From Antilocapra americana (lineage: Eukaryota; Chordata; Mammalia; Artiodactyla; Antilocapridae): 64,000 nt of DNA. The notes beneath the pieces are model-generated. The model searched no databases. It was not told where the DNA came from and saw only the letters and a list, made by a program, of their open reading frames with translations. A program made the position numbers and the translations under genes. This document shows, one piece after another, positions 1 through 11,158 of the stretch; position 1 is the stretch's first letter, and every line of letters begins with the position of its first letter. The DNA lies in contig ML664157.1 of the NCBI GenBank assembly GCA_007570785.1, positions 7,272,074 to 7,336,073 on the forward strand, read 5' to 3'.

Positions 1-76
1 CTTCTATGAAGGATGATGCTGAGAAAGGGGCTGGTACTGCAAAGGCAAAGGCTCAAGTGCCTTCTATAAAAGAGGT

Positions 77-137
77 GGTTTTTTTTTTTTTAACTAACCA
101 ATTTTTTTTATTGGTTTTGCCATACAATGACATGAAA
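77..137 (-). mobile_element. very short 5'-truncated L1 insertion (3' tail only)
   Basis: A 61-bp insert begins with a T-run (the complement of a poly-A tail) and continues with the typical bovine L1 3'-end text in reverse orientation (tttgccatacaatgacatg). It lies between two copies of tataaaagaggt at 65-76 and 138-149, which I read as a 12-bp target-site duplication. This is a complete but extremely truncated retrotransposition event. Confidence 0.75.
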
Positions 138-149
138 TATAAAAGAGGT

Positions 150-1035
150 TTTTAAAGGAGGATGTAGTCTGAGAGTGGTGTATTGACACTTAGGATTTCA
201 GAGCTCCTCTTGATGACACTGAAGAGGCACACAGTAAAACTGAAGGCGCAGAAAGCAGGAAGCTATAATGGATGGCTCATTCACATGGACATGAAGTCTG
301 TTGGGATTCTGACAGGATTCAGAGTGGAGGAAAATGCAGAGGCATCACCAGTCCTCGGTGACAACAGGGTTGTGATTAAGCGACACAGATAAGGAAAATG
401 GCCTCTGGGTCAATGGTAAGAATCTGAAAACACAAGTTTTCACAGGAAGAAAGAAAAATAATGATCTGTCAACAACAGTGGGTAGTAGGGAGAATACAAT
501 CATTCTGTCCCTGTGAGGACAGCTGAGGCATTATAGAAAACAGGAAGCTTCCCTCTGAGAGAACTGCAAAATAGTGTGTCCTCTGAGCAGAATCAGGTTT
601 CAGTTGATAATTATTGTGATTGTGATTAAAATGTTTATTGACACATTATATTCTAGGCACTGCTCTAAGTATGTTTATACTTATTATTTATGTCTAGTGG
701 GCGGAAGGGATGATCTATGAAAAAGAAAAAGCTAACAATGTAAAGGTGTTTGTTTTTGATAAAATAAGCAAATTGAAAATGGCAAAAAGAAAACAGGGAC
801 AGGGTCAGTGGTGAAAGGACAGAAGAACATGCAGAGCATTGTGATAATTAGATTAGTTGTGATGATAGTCTTGGGCATAAACAGAGTCTCTGAATTCTGT
901 TTTCTTACAGACACCTCTGGTAGATTCCCAAAGAGGGTATGTACAGATACAAGGATTAAAAAAAAAAAAAACTATTAAAATGACACAATTTATAACTAGT
1001 TTATGTTTCAGCCTTAAAGTTTATGTGGAATGTTT
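150..1035. other. unassigned AT-rich sequence
   Basis: I recognise no gene or repeat family here. The 69-codon open frame at 183-392 has no recognisable domain and no splice or promoter context. A poly-A run sits near 960-971, and 640-700 weakly resembles a MIR core. Confidence 0.5.
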
Positions 1036-1235
1036 ATAGTCGCTCAGTCATGTCCGACTCTTTGTGACCCCATGGACTGTAGTCTGCCAGGCTCCTCTGT
1101 CCATGAAATTCTCCAGGCAAGAATACTGGCGTGTGTAGCCATTCCCTTCTCCAGGGGATCTTCCTGACCCATGGATGAAACCCAGGTTTCATTGGCAGGA
1201 AGATTCTTTACCGTTTGAACCACCAAGGAAGCCCC
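1036..1235 (-). mobile_element. Bov-tA type SINE, reverse
   Basis: The sequence reads as the reverse complement of the ruminant tRNA-derived SINE. It starts with gtcgctcagtcatgtccgac and ends in the inverted tRNA head (ccaccaaggaagcccc). It is nearly full length at about 200 bp, and its B-box region is degenerate. The reverse-strand open frame across it is only SINE sequence translated. Confidence 0.9.
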
Positions 1236-2479
1236 AGGGTTAGTAAGATATTATGGCTACATGAGCCACAATGATTAATTTTTGACTCTGGTTTAAAATA
1301 CAGACTAAAAGCAAACCAAGGTCATCTATTTAACTCTCCCTCCCTCAATCCACACTCTCATCTCTTAAACAGAGATTACAAACTGGGAGGTTCCTGGACC
1401 AAGTTTGGTCATTGTTTTTATCCATAGGTTATTGTTCAGATTTGAGTTAATTCCCAACATTAGAAGATTTTACATAATGAAGAAAGGAAAATTAGAAAGA
1501 AGGAAGTTCAAATATAGTAACAGCTGGCTACGTTGAGTAGAAGCTAGGGTGGCCAACTCATGCCAGCTGCCCAGGAATTTCCAGTTTTAGTACTGAGAAT
1601 CCCACATCTTGCAAACTCCGTTAATCTATAAAGCCTGTTGGAAAGCCTAGGAGGAGCCACTCATTTTAGATTGAAGCAATGTGGTTTGGGGTTCACCAGA
1701 GTCACTACAAGAGCAGCAGTACTTATCTGGCTGGTTCCTGTAAGTCTCTAAGTTTTCTAGGTTTTGGCTCATCAAAAGTTTATGAACAGCTGAAATCCTC
1801 CCACTTCTTGGCACTATCTCCCAATAGGAGAGTGGCTGACCTACTTAAAGAATTTTAGAGGAGCATAGAAAGAAAAGTAATCTATGTAGATGAAACCTGA
1901 TAGAAGATCAATGTCCACAGTCTACACCACAACCCAGTTTGTCAGTTTCTAGCCCATTCATTCATTATGCACTAAGGTCTAAGCTCAGTAATGGCTTACC
2001 TCAAGTCCTTAGCTTCTTATGGATAGACCTAGTAGGGAGTAAATCTTGGGCTCCCTATTGTGGTTGGAGTCAACCACCAACATCAGGACTGATTGAGTTT
2101 AAGGGCAGTGAGAAAGAAAGAAATGAGAAATATAGATGCAATTGATTGGGCCAAGTTTATCTTTAGAACCCTGGACCTAAAGAACCAGCTTGGACACAGG
2201 CAATCAAGGGCTACTCTTGGGTGCCAGGGCTGCCATAGTATGAAGTTCATTGTGTTGTCCTTGTGAAGCTCTGATTGCATAGTATTCTAAGACCTGCCCA
2301 AAGAGATGCCAGTCTTGGTTTATGAGCCACAAGAGAACAAAATGAAATAGCTTGTTAGGGTTCCAGAATTCTCTAGCTTCAGATAGTCTGAGAGATTTAT
2401 TAAACCTATAAAATCTGCATCTTGACTGATAAGTAATTCCTTCACCTCCAATCAGTTCCACTTTTTGAAAAATGAATCC
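1236..2479. other. unassigned sequence
   Basis: No repeat family or gene is recognised in this 1.2-kb stretch. The short open frames on both strands (for example 1939-2145 plus, 2204-2461 minus) overlap one another and have no recognisable motifs. Confidence 0.5.
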
Positions 2480-2617
2480 TGTGCTGTGCTGTGCTAAGTC
2501 CCTTCAGTCTTGTCCAACTTTTTTCAACCCTATGAACCATAGCCCGCCAGGATCCTCTGTCCATGGGATTCTCCGGGTAAGAATATTGGAGTGGGTTGCC
2601 ATGCCCTGCTCCAGGGA
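2480..2617 (-). mobile_element. partial Bov-tA/Bov-A SINE, reverse
   Basis: It begins with the gctgtgctgtgctaagtc motif and runs to the ccctgctccaggg block, then stops before the tRNA head. This is the structure of a truncated or Bov-A type unit. Confidence 0.85.
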
Positions 2618-3689
2618 TAAATACTGTGTAATGATCTATTATATAGTAACTATAAAATTTCTGTATCAAATAGATGTAAAAATCTGGACTGTTTTTAAAT
2701 ACATTAAAGGTGACTATATTTCAACTGAACAAGGTTCCCCAATGTTAAGAAATGTGTGGTATTTTAAAGCCACCCTTAGAACTTTCTCATAAATACAATG
2801 CAAGTAGGGATGCTGCCTCTGAAAAATTAATCTTGTCAGTTGTAGAAGTAATAATTCAAATTAAATAATAATTGCTTTAGGTAAAGTTTAAGAGGCTGAG
2901 GGGCATGGTAATGAAATAACAATGCATAAATGCTGGTATGGCCGGGTAATTGTTATGATACACCCTCCAGCTTCCTTAATTCATTGATCTCAAGAGGGAA
3001 GGCTTGACTGTGTTTATTACCCACAGTTCTTCCAGCTGTCAGGGAGGCTTCCTGATCACATACCTGTCACTTTTGCACCAATGTTATGACACTAGACTTC
3101 AGTTTTCTACCAGGAAAGAAACTGAGATCTTATAGTCTATATAGGCTTGACTGAGGCTAAATGGGCCATTACTTTATTAATGGAACAAATGAGAAAGCAA
3201 TTCAGAAAAACAATACAGATAGTAAGAGTCATTCCATAAAAAGGAATTTTTCTTACAGCAGATTAGAACCTGTTGAGTGGCAGGGTATCTGTCAATATTT
3301 GTTGAATTGATATTTACTGACTAAATTGTTTGGTCAAGTTATTTCTATAATCAATAATGGTCTTAATAATTAAACTAATCTGAAGGGTGAACAAGTTAAA
3401 GTTGGCAGAGCCATATTATTGGAAAAATAATTTTTCCTGCTTTTTGGCATAACAACAAATCTAATCACTTAAATCTATTATTCCTATAAGTAATCCAAAG
3501 AAAATGCTCTTGTCTTTAATATTAATCTGTCAGTTTAATACCTAGAAATAGTTGTGCTCTTTTAAATTTTTTCTCATTTTTTACTATGCCAGCATTGCTG
3601 ATGAGCAAATAAGACTATGTAAAACAACATCAAAATGAAACTAATTAGTAGAATCATTACAGAATGGAGTAGATTAGACTCAAATGAAA
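2618..3689. other. unassigned AT-rich sequence
   Basis: About 1 kb of AT-rich sequence in which I see no gene, recognisable repeat or RNA. Confidence 0.5.
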
Positions 3690-3855
3690 TCATTTTAATA
3701 GCTTTATTGAAGTATAGTTCATATAAAAAGAATTATACCAATTTAATGTGCACAGTTTGATAAATTTCACATAGGCAAAGACCCCTGACACCATCACCAC
3801 AATCAAGGTAAAGGACATATCCAACATCTCCCAAAATTTCCTTGTGTTCATTTGG

Positions 3856-3900
<45 letters not shown>

Positions 3901-3936
3901 TTAAGAACACTTGACATGAGATCTGCCCTCTTAACA
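3690..3936 (-). mobile_element. old L1 3' end, reverse, containing a TG microsatellite
   Basis: The text from 'agctttattgaagtatagttc' through the accatcaccacaatc block matches the 3' end of old mammalian L1 elements in reverse. A TG repeat at 3858-3900 has grown inside it. The THTHTH open frame on the reverse strand comes from this microsatellite. Confidence 0.6.
3858..3900. repeat. (TG)n microsatellite
   Basis: An almost uninterrupted TG run of about 18 units is followed by one TATG interruption. Confidence 0.95.
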
Positions 3937-4140
3937 AACACTTGGAAATTAAACAACATGGTTCTCAACAATCCATGGGTCAGAAAAGAAATCTCAAAGG
4001 AAACTTAAAAACACATAGAACTGAATGAAAGCGAGTATAAAACATACCAAAATTCATGGAATGCAGCTAAATCAGAGCTGAGAAGGACATTTACAGCATT
4101 AAGTCCTTGTATTAGAAAAGAGAAAAACTACCCAGACAAA
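3937..4140 (+). mobile_element. L1 ORF2 fragment, forward
   Basis: The text 'ggaaattaaacaacatg...tcagagctgagaaggacatttacagcattaa' is a decayed piece of L1 ORF2 lying opposite in orientation to the L1 3' end immediately upstream. The two may be one inverted element or two separate ones. Confidence 0.6.
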
Positions 4141-4570
4141 ACAAATATCTAGTCCCTTTGACAGTTATACTTCTAATGATAAATTCATTTGTCTATTTTC
4201 CATCAGTCTTCCATTTTACTGTTTCTTTTTTTTTCTCCATTTTACTGTTTCTAATAAGTTTTACTTAGATGTAATCTTCATGAGTGGTCATCTTTAATAA
4301 AAATTTTGCCAGTTTCCTATTGTAGTCATCTTCAGTTTTTCTCTGCAGTCATCATACTATCTTGAAAATCATTATAGATATAATTTGAACCAGGAATTTT
4401 CGATTTAAATTCTAGATATGAAAAGTTGTTTCTTCTTATTTCAACAAATGCTTTGAAACCCCATAGTCGAAAACCTTATTAATTTTCCATATGTGTTATT
4501 CTTCAGTTTACTAGCTTAACAGTTACCATTATCATGACAATAATAAACTTTTATTCATCTCAGAGTATTA
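4141..4570. other. unassigned AT-rich sequence
   Basis: No gene or repeat family is recognised. T-rich tracts occur near 4229-4238. Confidence 0.5.
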
Positions 4571-4776
4571 AAGTGAAAGTGTTGGCCACTCAGTCGTGTC
4601 CAACTCTTTGTGACCCCATGGACTGTAGTCCACTAGGCTCCTCTGTCCACGGAATTCTCCATACTGGAGTGGGTAGCCATTCCCTTCTCCAGGGTACCTT
4701 CCCAACCTAGGGATCGACCCTGGGTCTCTACCGCACTGCAGGCAGAGTCTTTATGTCTGAGCCACCAGAGAAGCCC
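4571..4776 (-). mobile_element. Bov-tA SINE, reverse
   Basis: It is near full length, running from cactcagtcgtgtccaac to the inverted tRNA head (gagccaccagagaagccc). An internal deletion of about 12 bp removes 'ggcaagaat' before 'actggagtgggtagcc'. Confidence 0.9.
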
Positions 4777-5343
4777 ATCTTAGAGTATATAAGTAGCAAG
4801 ACTGTGGTTTTAGAGTATAAACTGCAATTTGGACTAAAGGAAACAATAATTCTTTCCAAAGATAAAAAAAACAAACCTATGAACTTTCACAATACCTAAT
4901 CAGCCCATTATCTACAGCAGCCTCTGAAGATTTTAAGAGATATTCTAGATAATTAACTATAGCATATTGAGACATACACTATAGAGATAGCAGAAGAAAA
5001 CAGAAAAAAATGAGAATATGTCTTTCAATTGCTCTAGCATTTGCAAAATTTCCCCAACATCAAAGAACTTTTTATTTTTTACTTCAGTAAGTAAACTGGA
5101 TATTCAAAGCCATCAGATGAAGGGTATTTAAACATGATATCTTCATATAACTTAATAAAAAGTAGATTTTCTCTCTAAATAATTCAGAAAATTGCCTTGT
5201 CTTCCTACTGTGAAAGTTTTCTTACAATGTTCTCTTATCTTCTTATTTAAAAATGAATTTTCCACAGCTAAATTCCATTTACTCAGCCAGAGGATTGTTG
5301 GAAATAGACCTTCTTCTGGGATTTGTTTTTTCAAAAGCAGTCA
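4777..5343. other. unassigned AT-rich sequence
   Basis: I see no recognisable gene or repeat in this stretch. Confidence 0.5.
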
Positions 5344-5716
5344 TGGACCTCCCTGGTGGTCCAGTAGTTGAGAGTCTGCCTGACAATGCAGGGGACATGG
5401 GTTGGATCCCTGCTACAGGAAGCTCCCACACGCTATAGAGCAACTAAGCCCATGCACCGCAACTATCAAGCCTGTGCTCTAGAGCCCAGGAGCCACACTG
5501 CTGAGCCCAAGTGCTGAAACTACTGAAGCCTGTGTGTTAGCTGCTGAAGCCCCCAGGTCCTAGTGTCCCTGCTCTGCAAGAAGAGAAGCCACTGCAGAGA
5601 TGCCCGTACACCGCAACAAAGAGTAGCCCACACTCTCTGCAGCTAGAGAAAGCCCATGTGCAGCAATGAAGACTCAGCATAGCCAAAAAATATATACATA
5701 TAAATAAATCTTTAAA
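5344..5716 (+). mobile_element. CHR-type SINE (long form), forward
   Basis: It opens with the tRNA-like head 'acctccctggtggtccag' and continues with the series gagcaactaagcccatg, gagcccaggagccacac, agaagccactgcagagatg and agcagcaatgaagac-like blocks. It ends in an AT-rich ataaataaatc tail. This is the long artiodactyl CHR SINE, which is older than Bov-tA. Confidence 0.85.
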
Positions 5717-6034
5717 AAAATTTTAATTTTGTGTTTAAAAAAAAACACAACAGCCATATCTTTTGACAGAATTGGAGGATTGGGGAAGGTTGATGAAATG
5801 TCAGTGAAACTAAAAAGGCTTAAGGTTGTAACACATTATTCAAAAGAATCAGTCAGTAATAAACAGTAACTAAAATAGAGCCCAATACTGTAAATTCAAA
5901 TAGGTGTTAATAAAATCCATCATAACAAATAAAATACAAAAAATAATTTTCTGCACAGTCCAGAGATTTTTGGACCCAGCTGGCAAGCATTTTAAGAAAC
6001 ATTTAATTAGATAATGTTTCAGTGTAAGTCACAA
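5717..6034. other. unassigned sequence
   Basis: Nothing is recognised apart from short A-rich tracts following the CHR tail. Confidence 0.5.
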
Positions 6035-6512
6035 ACATTTACTACATATCAAGCACCATGCTAAAAACTTTACATGTTTTATAACATTTCATTCTCACAA
6101 TGACCCTGTAGTACAGGGTCTATTTGGGAAGAAGAAACTAATACTCCAAGAGTTTATGTAACATGCTCAGTATCACATTGCTGCTGCTGCTGCTAAGTCA
6201 CTTCAGTCGTGTCCGACTCTGTGCGACCCCATAGATAGCAGCCCACTAGGCTCCCCTGTCCCTGGGATTCTCCAGGCAAGAACACTGGAGTGGGTTGCCA
6301 TTGCCTTCTCCAATGCATGAAAGTGAAAAGTGAAAGTGAAGTCGCTCAGTCGTGTCTGACTCTTAGTGACCCCATGGACTGCAACCCACCAGGCTCCTCC
6401 GTCCACGGGATTTTCCAGGCAATAGTACTGGAGTGGGGTGCCATTGCCTTCTCCACAGTATCACATTACTAGTAAAATATTCGGTCAAATCCAGGCAGGC
6501 CTTTTCCAGCAT
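6035..6512 (+). mobile_element. MIR element, split by a younger SINE
   Basis: The left part (6035-6167) carries the MIR core and its 3' region: 'tactacatatcaagcacc', 'ctttacatgttttataacatttc', then an 'actaatactccaagag' block. The right part continues after a Bov-A2 insertion (6180-6455). The split is shown by a 12-bp duplication flanking the SINE. Confidence 0.7.
6180..6455 (-). mobile_element. Bov-A2 dimeric SINE, reverse, with 12-bp TSD
   Basis: Two Bov-A units are joined at the 'gaaagtgaaaagtgaaagtgaag' linker, and the CTG-repeat end lies at 6180. The flanks cagtatcacatt at 6168-6179 and 6456-6467 are identical, which fixes the boundaries and shows insertion into an older MIR. Confidence 0.95.
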
Positions 6513-8704
6513 TTAAGTTGGTTTCTTCTCTTGTAGAGCTAATACTCTTGACCTATAAAATAATCTACAGTTTTATTGAGTGTTCATCAGCTCTTTACTA
6601 TGTTATTATGTCTCGCTGTAAAGGATAATAATTAAGGGGTTACAGAAGACTTTTTCAAGGATGAATTAAAGAGACTTGTTTCAATTTGAGGAAGACAAAA
6701 ATGGTAATAGAACTGGAAATCAATAAAACATTATTACCAGAATGTAGTACTACTCCCAAAAAGAATTTTTAAAAGTAGAGTTAATCTGCAGATTGTGGTT
6801 TATTTTTACAGTGAGAGAAGGAAAATTTTAAGTATAAAATTTTTACTCACCTTAGTCTTGGAAAGTGACTTATAGTTTATGTACCTAAGTGAGACAGGAT
6901 CCAACTCCCCTGACTCCTGTCCAGGGCTGCCTACATTTTATCACACTGCCATTTAGAGTCATATTACAAGATTTCTTAAGATCCTTACCTTATGCTCAAA
7001 TTGTACAAACTGGGATTTGCATAAACATGCAGGGATACAGTCTCTACCAGCTTTAATAAAGAGGAAGGAAATAATTTCTCTCTCATACACACCCATACTT
7101 ACATAGCTGTTAAGAGTCTGGCATCAGGCTGCTTTGCTATTCGTGTCACCTAGAAATAGCAGAGGGACCTTGGGTGCCCCTGACAGTTCTCTAAGAGGCG
7201 TGCCCAAGAGCTGAACTCGGCTGCCACGCACAGTGATTCAGCAGTTTACTAGCAGAATATATGACAGAGGGAAGAAGAATTTTCTCATCCTGGATTTAGG
7301 TAGGCAACATATCTCATTGTGGACAAATAAAGAAATATCTAGAGTTGTTAATGTGTTCTTTATTCCAAAGCTGCTAATGTGTATAACTGGTTAATTTCAG
7401 ACAAGAAAAAAGAAAAAGAAAAAAACCTTATATGCTTTAACTGATCATTTAGAATGTGGAAACTGATTTTCTTAAGTTCATACCAAGAAAAATAAAAATA
7501 AAATTTAAGTTAAATTAAGTGGTGATTACAGAAATGTACCTATATTATATAGCTAAAGACATGAGAGATTTTTTTCTTGGTTATGAGATGTGTGTTCTCT
7601 TTATTTCTAACAGACATCTGGGAGACAGATTGGTAACTTTGTTAATCCTGTTTTATGGAAGAGGAAGTGGGGGCAACAAAACGGTAAAGGAATACTCCTT
7701 AAGTGATGTGACTGGAGGTACCACATGTACAGCATTACCTCCTGAAATCAGACTGTGCCTCTCCAGACAATATCCATTTTATTAAAATGAAATATTAATT
7801 CTTCCTCAAAATGTCAAGTTAAAAAAAGCAAACTTTATTGTGAACTCTATCAATCTTTCTATTAAATGATTCATTGTCTATGTGAAATGGCTCCATGAAG
7901 GAATGAAAGGTAATGGGCCTTTGAAAAACAACTTTTTTCCAAGAAAACATTGGCCTCCTAGAAGACAACTGTTTGTGACAGCTTGGGTGTATGGCTTGCT
8001 TAAGAGGGGGAAAAAAAGTGCAACTCTCCAAGAGGAAAATGGAAATCAGTAGTGGAGAGAAAAAAAGAAAGACTTTCAAAGCTTGTCTCTAAATTCCTTT
8101 TTGAGATTCACATGAGTACTTTAGCTTTAGAAAAATGTTTCTAGAAACACAATCTATCAATAATGACATTTATGGGTCAATTACTATTACCTGGGGAATT
8201 TGGTCTACTCTTATTTTACAGCATATCTGCCAAAAAAAAAATCATATATGGCATGTTTTGACTTGGCTCTAAGCTTTCTAAAAGCTTTTCTTTCTTCTTC
8301 AGCTGAAACTGTGAAACTTACCTGCTACCCTTCTGGCCCAAAGCCAGTTCATCACTAAATCTACACTGTGCTCTACTTCTCTGTATTCCAGCCAGCCTCC
8401 TATTTCAGATTTTGGCACAAATGACAAAGTGCTGATAGAGAAGCCACAAAATGTTAAAGTGAGGTCATTTGGGAAGAGGTAGTGAGAGGAAAGTATGGAA
8501 TTTCTTGGTTAAAGCCTGAGAAAGGCCAAATAAGCAAGAACACTCCATTGCTGAAGAATCAACAGACAGATTCCCTTGGAGCCACTGTGATGATGAGCCA
8601 CTGTCTTCACAGTTGCTAAGACAACTTGATCAATGGATTTAGAAGGACCACTTTTCAGTCTCCTGGGAAAAAGGCATTTAGGGAATCTTTTTTATTATTC
8701 ATTC
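6513..8704. other. unassigned sequence, possibly with faint MIR remnants
   Basis: No gene is recognised in 2.2 kb. The stretch 6890-6960 (ccaactcccctgactcctg) and the one around 7630-7690 resemble MIR ends weakly. The 88-codon forward frame at 7519-7785 and the 86-codon reverse frame at 7819-8079 show no known domain. Confidence 0.45.
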
Positions 8705-8912
8705 ATAGGTTGCCCTAATGTTAAAGAACCCGCCTGCCAATGCAGGAGACATAAGAGCTGCGGGTTTGACCCTGGGTCAGGAAGATCCCCTGGAGAAGGG
8801 TATGACAGACAACCCATTCCAGTATTCTTGCCTAGAGAATCCCATGGAGGAGAAGCCTGGGAACTACAGTCCATAGGGTCGTAAAGAGTCAGACATGAAA
8901 CCACTTAGCACA
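8705..8912 (+). mobile_element. Bov-tA SINE, forward
   Basis: The tRNA-like head (gttgccctaatgttaaagaac) is diverged. The body has gggtcaggaagatcccctgg and agtattcttgcctagagaatccc, and the tail ends at agtcagacatgaaaccacttagc. Confidence 0.88.
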
Positions 8913-9002
8913 CATTTATTTCTTTTCCCAGCCATCCCTTTACTAACTAATTCAACCAGTGATTTAAGATCAATTTTATTTTGAATAGTATACAACAATG
9001 CT

Positions 9003-9140
9003 TCTAAAAATTTAATGGAAGTGCAAATTACTTGGGAATCTTGTTAAAATACAGTCTTGGATTCAGGAATCTGGGGTGGGCTCAAAGTTCTGCATTTCTC
9101 CTCAGCTCCCAGGTGATACCTACATTGTTCCTCCAAGGGT
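9003..9140 (+). mobile_element. hAT-Charlie non-autonomous fossil (MER5/MER20-like)
   Basis: The text 'gtgcaaattacttgggaatcttgttaaaatac' followed by 'aatctggggtgggctc' and 'ctcagctcccaggtgatacc' matches the general layout of this mammal-wide hAT family. The exact subfamily cannot be settled by eye. Confidence 0.55.
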
Positions 9141-9395
9141 AGAAAAGAAAGAAAATTGATTTTTGAACAGCAAAGGGGTTGCAGGTGCCAACCCTCTGCA
9201 CAGTCAAAAATCTGTGTGTATAACTTATTCTCGGCCCTTTGTTTATGAGGTTACTCTGCATCTGTGACTCTGAGGATTTAACCAGCCACAAGTTGTATAG
9301 TACAGTAGTACTTACTATTGAAAAAAATCTCATAGAAGTGGACCCAATTCAAACCTGCTTTGTTAAGGGTCAAAGTGTGCATTCATTTCACTTTC

Positions 9396-9577
9396 CAGTG
9401 GTTTCCAAACTTGTGAAAAAATGCAAATTCTTAAGCCAAAGAATCCAAATTTGAGTTTGGATTCAGCAACCTTTCAATTTTTGAAACCCAAGCTGATTCT
9501 ATTGTATGCTCAAATTTCAGAGCCATTGTTCTTAAAAGTGGGCTGTGCATTAGAATCACACTTGAGGAGCTTGCAGG
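9396..9577 (+). mobile_element. one or two hAT (MER5/MER20-like) fragments
   Basis: The stretch 'ccagtggtttccaaac' near 9397 looks like the cagtggttctcaaac terminus of these elements. A second head-like piece, 'gtgcattagaatcacacttgaggagcttg', follows at about 9545-9575. Confidence 0.5.
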
Positions 9578-10258
9578 TTGAATTGTTTCCCACACAAAAA
9601 AAGAGAGATTAAGGTCCTAGCCCAAGATAGCCCTGACTGTGACCTTATTTGGAGATAGTCTTTGCAGATGGAATCAAGTTAAGATGAAGTCAGACTTGAC
9701 ATGTGTGGGTCCCAAATCCCATGAGGGCTTCCCAGGTGGCTCAGTGGTAAAGAATTTGCATGCCAATGTAGGAGACTTAGACATGGGTTCCATCCCTGGG
9801 TCAGGAAGATCCCCTGGAGGAGAAAATAGCAACCCACTCCAGTATTCCTGCCTGGAGAATCCCAAGGACAGAGGAGCCTGGCGGGCTACAGTCCATGGGG
9901 TCACAAAGAGTCAGACATGACTGAGCACACACACATTCACACACAAACAAATCCCATGACCAGTGTCTGTATGAGAAGAGTGGGATTTGGAGACATGGAC
10001 ACAGGAGAGAAGGCTATGCAAGGAAAGAGGCAGAAATTAGAGAAGAAGCTATCAGCCAGGAAATGTCAACAATAACCTGCAACTGGCAGAGGGTAGGAGA
10101 GAAGCAGGCAACAGACTCTCTCACAGAGCCCTCAGAGGAAGCATGGCCCTGCCAGCCCCTTGACTGCATATTTCTAACCTCCAGGACACTGAGAGAAGGA
10201 ATGTCTGTCATCTTAAGTCACAAAATTTATAGTACTCTGTTTTGGCAGCCACAGAAAA
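9578..10258 (+). repeat. ancient LTR-like repeat (MLT/MaLR type suspected), split by a SINE
   Basis: Diagnostic text includes 'ttgaattgtttccc', 'gaccttatttggagatagtc', 'gcagatggaatcaagttaag', 'cagtgtctgtatgagaagag' and 'taacctccaggacactgag'. It ends in 'cttaagtcacaaaatt...gttttggcagccacag'. This is a widespread mammalian LTR-like text, but I am unsure of the subfamily. A Bov-tA lies inside it at 9725-9947. Confidence 0.6.
9725..9947 (+). mobile_element. Bov-tA SINE, forward, with 12-bp TSD
   Basis: It is full length, from ggcttcccaggtggctcag to an A/C-rich tail. The identical flanks caaatcccatga at 9713-9724 and 9948-9959 define the insertion into the older LTR-like repeat. Confidence 0.95.
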
Positions 10259-10306
10259 GGAAATACAGAGCTTTAGAAAGCAAAGAAAAATATATTCCCT
10301 TACCAG

Positions 10307-10527
10307 AGGCTTACAAGGTGGTGCTAGTGGTAAAGAATCTTCCTGTGAATACAGGAGATGGAGACGATGTAGGTTCAGTCCTTGGGTCAGGAAGATCTCT
10401 TGGAGGAGGAAATGACAACCCCCTCCAGTACTCTTGCCTGGGAAATCCCATGGCCAGAGGAGCCTGGGGGGCTACAGTCCATGGGGTCACCAAGAGTTGG
10501 ACACAACTGAGGACTCACACTGATAAT
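10307..10527 (+). mobile_element. Bov-tA SINE, forward
   Basis: The head 'aggcttacaaggtggtgctag' and the body through 'gagttggacacaactgagg' are nearly full length. The 161-codon forward open frame at 10063-10548 is the LTR-like repeat read into this SINE, not a gene. Confidence 0.9.
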
Positions 10528-10733
10528 GATGGGTTCCTCACCAATTAAATCAGTTTCTGGAGATGGGGCCTCTGAATGAAGGCTTTTAAAATCTCCCTCA
10601 AGGGATTCCAACATTGTTTATACTTAATTTCACAATAGATAAAAAAATACTACAAGCAGTGGAATATCAGTATAAGGTTATGTATAAGTTTTTTTAAGTA
10701 TCAAAATCAGTTATATAGCTAGGAAATATACTA

Positions 10734-11158
10734 AGGACAGTATTTCTCAGAGTTTGGTTAGGGAAACACTTAGAATCACCTGAAGTGTGAATCAAGTGGG
10801 TTCTGGGCCTCATCGCAAACCTAAGGACTAGATTCTCCTGAGGTAGAGCCTGACCACAGGCTTCCCTGGTGGCTGGGATGTTAAAAAAAAGAAAATAAAA
10901 TAAAAGAAAAAGAAAATCTGCCTGCAATGCAGGAGACCTGGGTTTTATCCCTGGGTCAGGAAGATCCCCTGGAAAAGGGAATGGCTACCCACACCAGTAT
11001 TCTTGCCTAGAGAATCCCATGGACAGAGGAGCCAGGAAGTCCATGGGGTCACAAAGAGTCAGACATGACTGAAGTGACCTGCTACACAGGACCTGAGTAG
11101 CACAAGTTTTCAAGCTTCCTTGAGCTGATCTCTATGCACAGTGAAGTTTGAAAGCCAT
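10734..11158 (+). mobile_element. hAT (MER5/MER20-like) element, split by a SINE
   Basis: The left part is 'aaggacagtatttctcagag...tagaatcacctgaag'. The right part, after the SINE, is 'acctgagtagcacaagttttcaag...gtgaagtttgaaagccatctc', the expected 3' terminus. The interruption is the SINE at 10861-11094. Confidence 0.65.
10861..11094 (+). mobile_element. Bov-tA SINE with an A-rich expansion in its tRNA head
   Basis: The consensus head 'ggtaaagaatctgcc' is replaced by about 35 bases of mostly A with scattered G and T (about 10883-10917) before 'tctgcctgcaatgcagg' resumes. The rest of the element is ordinary. The flanks share only a short cacagg-like duplication. Confidence 0.88.

Noticed and set aside
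3690..3971. 93-codon reverse frame with a TH repeat
   Set aside because: It is a translation of the TG microsatellite inside an L1 3' end.
10063..10548. 161-codon forward open frame as a possible gene
   Set aside because: It is the end of an ancient LTR-like repeat read into a Bov-tA SINE. The C-terminal part repeats the peptide seen at many other SINE copies.
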